A stretch of 64,000 bases of DNA from positions 32,585,437-32,649,436 of the forward strand of contig CP154956.1 in assembly GCA_039621445.1 (NCBI GenBank), written 5' to 3'. Shown here in pieces: positions 60,178 to 64,000 of the stretch; the stretch's first letter is position 1, and every line of letters begins with the position of its first letter. The DNA is from Euglena gracilis (taxonomy: Eukaryota > Euglenida > Euglenophyceae > Euglenales). Under the pieces are notes generated by a model that saw nothing but the letters and a program-made list of their open reading frames with translations, had not been told where the DNA came from and did not search any database. Made by a program: the position numbers and the translations under genes.

Positions 60178-61180
60178 TGGCTGCTTCGGGAGGCTGAGGG
60201 GCAACAGCACGGGTGCCTTTGGAAATGCTTTTTTTTGGAAGAAAACCCACCGCAAAAATGCAACCGTCACAGGTGAGGGGTCGACCCCAGACCCTTTGCA
60301 TCACGAACCAAATACACAGAAAAAAATTATTAAAATGATTGTCAAAAAAATCATCCACTAAAATTTTTCCACATGAAATGGTCGTTGGGCAAGTGGGGCA
60401 AAGACAGGAGTGGGCCTTGCCCCTGAGTGCGAGGAAAATGCGGTGGACAGGGGGGGGGGGCGTCATGGACACGTTGTGTCGTGTGCACTGCTCCTCCATA
60501 AAGGCGTTTTAGGGTAGGGTACCCCCCCCTGCCCACCGACCGGGTTCCTACCACCCCCGACCAGGTGCTGGGTGGTGGTTCCCCGTGCGCACCCGATGAC
60601 TGAACCCCTGACCAGGGGGTGGCCGGTGGGGGGCAGACTTTCAAATTTTTCCCATGGCACATGATCGAATTTTTGCCGCAGCACACCCGCGGCACACCTG
60701 AAACGCTGCGGCGGCGCACCAACAACGCACCCGAAAATATCAAAGACGGGATAATGGCCTATGCTGCAGCGCACAGAAACAAATCTTCTGCAGCGCACGC
60801 GGTCACAAAATTTCCGCGGCATATGCGGCACAGAAGAAAAAATTCCGTGGCACACCCCGCCCCCCTTCTGGGTTCCTGCGACCGGGGAGGGTGGTCGTAA
60901 CACCCCCCAACCTGCGACCGGGGGGGGTCGTAAATGAGGGGTGGTCGTACGACGGGGGGGGGGGGGCGGGGAAGTGAAAATCTGGTGGGGGGTAAAGCAT
61001 AAATGCGGTTGCACACCCAGGCTGCCTGGAAAAAATGTCAGGGGGGTCCAGGGAGGTGCGAACCCGTCTTGGAGCTGGACCTGGCAATCTTTTGATCCAG
61101 CCCAGCTTCGCCGGAAACTTTATTTCAGCGGACCCGGGGGCCCGGCCCTTGTGAAGATGAACGTGAAAGACGGCAATGGT
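60178..61180. other. Spacer between H2A and H4, with GGTCGTA-family repeats
   Basis: Holds the H2A promoter, in which I see no clear TATA box, and two G/C-rich repeat blocks at about 60,515-60,640 (CCCACCGACCGGGTTCCTAC) and 60,870-60,965 (GACCGGGGGGGGTCGTAAAT). Between these, GCGGCACACC/GGCGCACC words recur irregularly. Confidence 0.5.
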
Positions 61181-61196
61181 GGTGTTGAAAAACACC
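61181..61196 (-). terminator. Histone 3' stem-loop, H4
   Basis: On the minus strand, 45 bases after the H4 stop, GGTGTT-TTTC-AACACC gives the canonical stem with a UUUC loop. Same stem as for H2A, so both mRNAs are likely processed by the same SLBP pathway. Confidence 0.9.
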
Positions 61197-61241
61197 GTTG
61201 GGCTCTGAGCCTTCCAGCCTCTTCTTCTCGTGGGGCGTGGC

Positions 61242-61457
61242 TTAGCCGCCGAAGCCGTACAGGGTGCGCCCGGCCTTCTTCAGCGCGAACACCACGTCCA
61301 GCGCCGTGACGGTCTTGCGCCGCCCGTGCTCCGTGTACGTCACGGCGTCCTTGATGAGGTTCTCCAGGAACACCTTCAGCACGGACCGGGTCTCCTCGTA
61401 GATGGTGCCGGAGATGCGCTTCACGCCGCCCCGGCGCGCCAGGCGGCGGATGGCGGG
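61242..61457 (-). CDS. H4: Histone H4, 3' exon
   Basis: 71 codons from the acceptor [81 protein letters not shown] and stop. This is H4 from Pro33 to the end. Unusual substitutions for such a conserved protein: T for L/A in SG-T-IYEE, S for G in ETRSV, LIKD for VIRD, G for A in EHGRRK, KKAGR for KRQGR. The exon with the N-terminal tail (about 32 codons) was not found up to 64,000, so the upstream intron is long or the exon is outside the window. Confidence 0.95.
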   Translation of the reverse strand, partial: PAIRRLARRGGVKRISGTIYEETRSVLKVFLENLIKDAVTYTEHGRRKTVTALDVVFALKKAGRTLYGFGG

Positions 61458-64000
61458 CTGTGGGAAATGCGGCAATTCTTTTTGGGAAACGAAGCAACGA
61501 AAACAGCACAAAAAAAATTGCCACCAAAATTGAAACAATCTTTTGAAATCACCAGATTTGACCCAGCTGAAATTCTCACAAAACTGTTTTTTTTTATCTT
61601 CTCGTGTGATAGTAACCCATCTGCTTGGGCCCATTGTTTTTGGGCGACTCTTTGGGTTCTGAAAGCACGAATATCCATTTCTGTGATCACCTTCGCATCT
61701 GAAAATGAACACGCGCTGAATAAACCTTCAAAATTTGAACTCACCGCCCCCCCCCATTGCCCACCGACCGGGTGGGCAATGGTCCTGCAACCCTGGGGTG
61801 GTTGTATGGTTGGCGCCAAACAGAATATCACCACCCCCACAGGAAGGGGGGGGTTGGTCGCCCCCATTAGCATGTGTGGGGGGTCCGACCCACCACCTGT
61901 TGGGTTGCGGGGATTCCCATACAGCCCTGGACCCCCTACAAATGGGGGGGACACCCCAACAAAAGCCGCGATGCGCAGCTCCCATGAACTTCCTGACCCC
62001 TGCCACCCACAACCATCAGGGACATCCAGGACTCTGCTCAGGAAAAACAAAAATTTTACGCCTCGGCGGCCACAAAAAAATTTCCCTACACACCAAACAA
62101 ATCTGGCACTCCTTTCTGGGACCAGGCGACAAGCATAATCGCCTGATCCAATGGCAGAGTGCAACTTCAACTCAGATAGCAGGATAGCAGAGAGGCGACA
62201 AAATGAATTGACCACATCAAGAGGGTGGCAGACCAAATCCTCCAACTGGTGGTGACCAAATCCTCCAACTGGTGGTGTTGAGTCATTTTTCAAAAACCAG
62301 TCACCCACTGCCTACGCCCGGGTGGGGGGGCCCACCAAAAACAGCCAAAATCAAAAGAATTTGGTTAAAATCAAAAAAATTCGGCGCCTTCGGCGCTGGG
62401 TGGCCACTTTCGGCCAACCCCACCCCCCCCCCTGCCCAGGGTGGTGCAAGGGGTCCCTGGTCACTCACCATGCACAAACTGAGCCAGAAGCGAAGCTACC
62501 TGGGGCCAAAGACAGGCAAAGAGCCTGAAATAAAAAGTGTGTTGACTACCCCCCTTGAGTTGCAGGGTCCTCTGGCTGGCCATTTCACCAGACAGAAAGC
62601 CACCAGCTAGACACCTCCCTGTCCCCCACTGGTAAAATTTTTCCCCTGGCGATACATACCGATTTCAAAGGAAGGGGTTTTTAATTCGGCTGATGTTGTC
62701 CAAAAAAAAATCCCATAAAAGCCCAAAAAGGGGCATTTTGGCTGGTTTTGGGGGTTTAAAAAAATTTCCGCACCGGCGACTGGGAAAAAAATGGCTCGCC
62801 CTGCTAACAGGGGGCTGGGGGCGGGCGGAGTATCCACCTAGATTCCCACAAACCAATTTTGTACCAGTTGCAATGCTTTGTTTTTGAAAAACAGGTCAAA
62901 ACATGGAACAAAATGTTTTTATCTCCCGCTGAAAATTTTTTTCGGGTTCCCAGACCCCAGTCCAAAGCGAGGTCTCCACCCCTCCGTTCACTTAATAAAA
63001 CCCCCTGTGTGCACTGCCAACACTCAACACCAAGACACTTCAGTTAGGGGTCGCAATACCCAGCCCCCTCCGGGGGATTGCGACCACGAGGTGGTTGGCA
63101 AATGGGGGGTGGTCGGCAGGCGGGGGGGGGGGGACATTCAAAAAAAGCGCAAATTAGCAGGCAATTCTTCCACAGCAGCATTTCTGGTCGGTTTCAGAAT
63201 CCCTGTCGTTGAGCAACAAAATGTCACATGTGCAAAATATTGCTCCGCGTATTCTTTCCATCAGCGCAAATCATCTGGGCCCACTGGGGTTGCCAGCATT
63301 CTGAGTGCCAAATCTTCGGACATGTGAATCTGTGGTGCATTCTAGTCTGCGACTGCACAGCGCAGTACAAAGCTGGTTCCAGCACCACGACAAAATAAAT
63401 TGACGGCACCTTGGTTTGAGTTTTTCACTCACCCATCCCCCCCTGCCCATCTGCTGGGTTCCCACGACACCCGACCGGTGGGCGGGGGGGGGGGTAGGTA
63501 CCCGCCCCCCCCCCCTTGTCCACCGACCGGGTTCCTGCAACCCCCGACCAGGGGGGGGGGGTGGTCGTACACCCCCCACAACCTGCAACCCCCGACCGGG
63601 GGGTGGTCGTACCACTGGGGGCCAAAACAAAGCCAAAAGCCAAAAAAGGTGCAATTTCATAACGGTAATATTTCTCCCCATTAGGTGAGGGACCAATGCC
63701 ATCACTACACTCAAACAAAACAGGACTCCCCGGAGGGAACATGACAAACACTCAATGGACAGGAAACACGGGAAAAAAGCTGGTCAATAAGCACATGAGA
63801 GGAAAAATTTTGGTGGTCACCTGCAACCCCCGACCAGGGAGGGTGGTCGTACAACCCCCCTCAACCTGCAACCCCCGACCGGGGGGGGGGTCGGTATATA
63901 GGGGTGGTCGGTGGACAAGGGGGGGGGGGGCGGGTAGTGTGAGGGAATTATATGAGCTGGGGAGCAGGTCTGCACCCCCCGCCTGTGCAAAAACATTTCA
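61458..64000. other. H4 upstream region: repeats only
   Basis: Must contain the 3' part of the H4 intron. Seen: GGTCGTA-family blocks at 61,750-61,960, 63,425-63,620 and 63,820-63,935 with CCACCGACCGGG and AACCTGCAACCCCCGACC words; a 24-bp tandem pair (ACCAAATCCTCCAACTGGTG) at 62,232-62,279; a GGCGCCTTCGGCGC core element at 62,310-62,450; and a GGCGA-core element at 62,600-62,850. No other gene recognised. Confidence 0.5.

Noticed and set aside
62690-62715. Missing first exon of histone H4 (a DNI triplet on the minus strand)
   Set aside because: Surrounding codons do not match RKVLRDNIQGITK and no basic Gly/Lys tail precedes it.

Overview
This is nuclear DNA of a eukaryote, most likely a protist or alga with a large, repeat-rich genome. 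The evidence is spliceosomal introns with good GT/AG sites, histone genes ending in the metazoan/algal-type 3' stem-loop, an hnRNP-type RRM, LTR and tyrosine-recombinase retrotransposons, dinucleotide microsatellites and telomere-like TTAGGG/TCAGGG arrays. I cannot name the lineage. There are no operons, bacterial genes, CRISPR arrays or rRNA genes. A striking compositional feature is hundreds of G or C homopolymer runs, often 8-20 nt, at the ends of short palindromic elements.

Layout. 1-24 kb: almost entirely short dispersed repeats, fold-back hairpins and MITE-like palindromes. Inside this lie a broken zinc-finger exon (7.86 kb), a degenerate multi-copy gene family (11.5-19 kb) that resembles the core-binding domain of tyrosine recombinases and is partly linked to a PHD finger, and a SHOCT-like exon (20.8 kb). 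24.3-28.3 kb: three exons of an hnRNP H/F-like RNA-binding protein, the first two split by a 3.4 kb repeat-filled intron. 28.3-31.7 kb: no gene recognised. 31.7-51.5 kb: a nest of retrotransposons. A DIRS-like element forms a 4.6 kb inverted-repeat structure (31,986-36,565). A second DIRS-like element (36,566 on) is followed by a complete but frameshifted Ty3/gypsy element on the minus strand (LTRs 37,807-37,999 and 44,768-44,951). A third DIRS-like element (about 45,336-51,530) carries gag, RT, RNase H and tyrosine recombinase and is itself interrupted by a small LTR element (45,387-47,345). 51.5-59 kb: further retroelement debris, including a stand-alone ANPP-domain fragment, a gag-like fragment and a 5'-truncated DIRS copy. 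59.3-61.5 kb: histone H2A (two exons, complete) and the 3' exon of histone H4, same strand. 61.5-64 kb: repeats.

Best candidates for something new: (1) a DLFA...ANPP domain shared by DIRS-like elements, by the Ty3/gypsy element (where it sits between protease and reverse transcriptase) and by a stand-alone fragment; (2) the recombinase-like gene family, whose copies are interrupted or bounded by perfect snap-back hairpins; (3) several families of fold-back elements with very regular architecture. Nearly all retroelement genes are broken by stops and frameshifts, so the only clearly functional-looking genes are the two histones and the RRM protein. Long perfect hairpins could also be assembly or amplification artefacts and need read-level support.
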